NCBI GenBank assembly: GCA_026990045.1
Contig: JALSIK010000281.1
Span: forward strand, 1 to 58,001
Source: Chromatiales bacterium
Lineage (GTDB): Bacteria > Pseudomonadota > Gammaproteobacteria > CAMYNG01
DNA length: 58,001 nucleotides
Reading direction: 5' to 3'
The translations under genes were made by a program, and so were the position numbers. Every line of letters starts with the position of its first letter. Position 1 is the stretch's first letter. Shown here one piece after another: positions 57,165 through 58,001 of this stretch. A model generated the notes under the pieces. That model saw only the letters and a program-made list of their open reading frames with translations, had not been told where the DNA came from and ran no database searches.

Positions 57165-58001
57165 TCAGGAGAGATTGATCTCGAAGTTCACGGCGTCGCG
57201 GCCCGGGTCCAGGACCTCGAGCCGGACCTGCACCGGCTGGCCCGGTTCCATCAACAGTTGGCGCTCACTCAGTTCCCCCAGGTACTCTTCCGGGGCGAAG
57301 CGGCGCCGTGCCACCGGTGCCCCCGACAGGTCGAACAGCACCACCTCGAAGGCGGGCCAGGGCTGGGCGAAGGGCGCGGCGTTGACCAGGGTGGCGGTGA
57401 TGCGCAGCACCCCGTCCCGCCCGGGCACGTTGCGGATGTCGCGGTTGAGCAGGCGGATCCGGGTCGTGTCGCGCCGGCCCGAGTAGTAGCAGGGCAGCCG
57501 CGCACACCAGGCCCGCACCAGCGGTGCCAGCGCCGGCCGGGCGTGGGCCAGCTGGTAGCCGCGGAAGCTCAGGACCTGGCCCGCCAGCAGCGCTGCCAGC
57601 GCCAGCGCGGCCAGTCCCAGGGCGGCGGTGGCCAGGGGGCCGCGGCGGGGACGGGCGGCCGCGGCCAGCGACTCGCGCAGGGCCAGGGGCACGTCCTCGT
57701 CGTCCACCACCGGCGGCTCGGCAGGCGTCTCCGGCTCCTTTGGGGTGGGGGTGTCTCCGGCACCGGCCGCCGTCTCCGGTGGCGCCGGCGGCGGGGGCTC
57801 CGTCTCCGCCTCCGGTTCCGGCTCCGGCGGGCGGGCTTCCGCGACTTCCGTGGCCGGGGGCGCGGCCGGCGCGTCCCCGGCGTCCGCCGCGGGCGCGGGC
57901 CCGGACAGCTCGATGTGCTCCACCTCCAGGCCCAGGTCGCCCTCGGCCAGGCGGTGGTCGGGAGGCGGTGGGGAGGCCTGGGCCGCCGGACCACCTCCGT
58001 C
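57165..58001 (-). CDS. DUF3426-type membrane protein, 5' partial
   Basis: The frame is open to the right edge; about 278 residues are visible, and the GTG at 57923 is only an internal codon. The first 115 are a disordered Pro/Glu/Ala stretch, followed by one transmembrane segment (LATAALGLAALALAALLAG) and a C-terminal domain with RPALAPLVRAWCARLPC and IRLLNRDIRNVPGRDGVLRI, the DUF3426 signature. Family members usually begin with an MJ0042 zinc ribbon, which would lie outside the window. It lies just upstream of dusB-fis on the same strand. Confidence 0.8.
   Translation of the reverse strand, partial: DGGGPAAQASPPPPDHRLAEGDLGLEVEHIELSGPAPAADAGDAPAAPPATEVAEARPPEPEPEAETEPPPPAPPETAAGAGDTPTPKEPETPAEPPVVDDEDVPLALRESLAAAARPRRGPLATAALGLAALALAALLAGQVLSFRGYQLAHARPALAPLVRAWCARLPCYYSGRRDTTRIRLLNRDIRNVPGRDGVLRITATLVNAAPFAQPWPAFEVVLFDLSGAPVARRRFAPEEYLGELSERQLLMEPGQPVQVRLEVLDPGRDAVNFEINLS

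Overview
The window is about 58 kb of very GC-rich, gene-dense chromosomal DNA from a gammaproteobacterium. The order dusB-fis followed by purH, the PA2779/PA2778-type gene pair, a Crp/Vfr-type regulator and a Pil-Chp-type chemosensory cluster all point to Gammaproteobacteria. A phosphoribulokinase of the Calvin-cycle type, a short protein resembling sulfur oxygenase reductase, rhodaneses and a sulfation operon fit a sulfur-oxidising autotroph, for example in the Chromatiales/Ectothiorhodospirales. The lineage is an inference from gene content. I saw no rRNA or tRNA gene, CRISPR array, transposase or prophage.

Layout. Positions 1-7182 hold a partial Imm52-like gene, small exported proteins, a Sel1-repeat protein, two paralogous zinc-ribbon-like proteins flanking a PilZ protein, a receiver protein with a transmembrane segment and an apparent OmpA-like tail, and an HExxH peptidase. 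Positions 7630-25602 are a mosaic of short operons: Ycf46-type AAA ATPase, rhodanese, B-box/TPR membrane protein, rhomboid/TPR protease, tandem cyclic-nucleotide-binding protein, the PA2779/PA2778 pair, YfaZ-like porin, HU with a lysine-rich tail, phosphoesterase/Rieske pair, SH3 protein, HDOD protein, cNMP/rhodanese protein, HIT protein, Tas, FIST protein and RimO. Positions 27364-30501 form a phosphate-starvation module: a phosphate-selective porin and an alkaline phosphatase, divergent, each preceded by four 11-bp Pho-box-like units.

The most interesting region is 30682-42744. Two roadblock/LC7 proteins, an MglA-like small GTPase and a pseudo-receiver protein are transcribed leftwards. A pseudo-receiver/receiver protein, PilH, a PilI-type CheW, a PilJ-type chemoreceptor, a ChpA-type hybrid kinase and a PhnD-like binding protein run rightwards. 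The control region between them carries two perfect TGTGA-N6-TCACA sites, and a Crp/Vfr ortholog is encoded just beyond the chemosensory operon. I read this as one cyclic-AMP-linked surface-sensing and polarity system. A third perfect site precedes the gene of a double cyclic-nucleotide-binding protein at 13417.

Positions 43154-46070 are an operon of APS kinase, ChrA-type transporter and sulfotransferase, which could make and use PAPS. Positions 46108-58001 carry phosphoribulokinase, purD, an LtaS-like sulfatase-fold enzyme, a purple-acid-phosphatase-like protein, the SOR-like protein, purH, fis, dusB and a partial DUF3426 protein.

A second theme is repetitive DNA joined to gene ends. G-rich heptamer arrays lie at or within 5 bp of six stop codons, always downstream in the sense direction. 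A two-hairpin element sits on two other stop codons, and a direct repeat covers the end of another gene.
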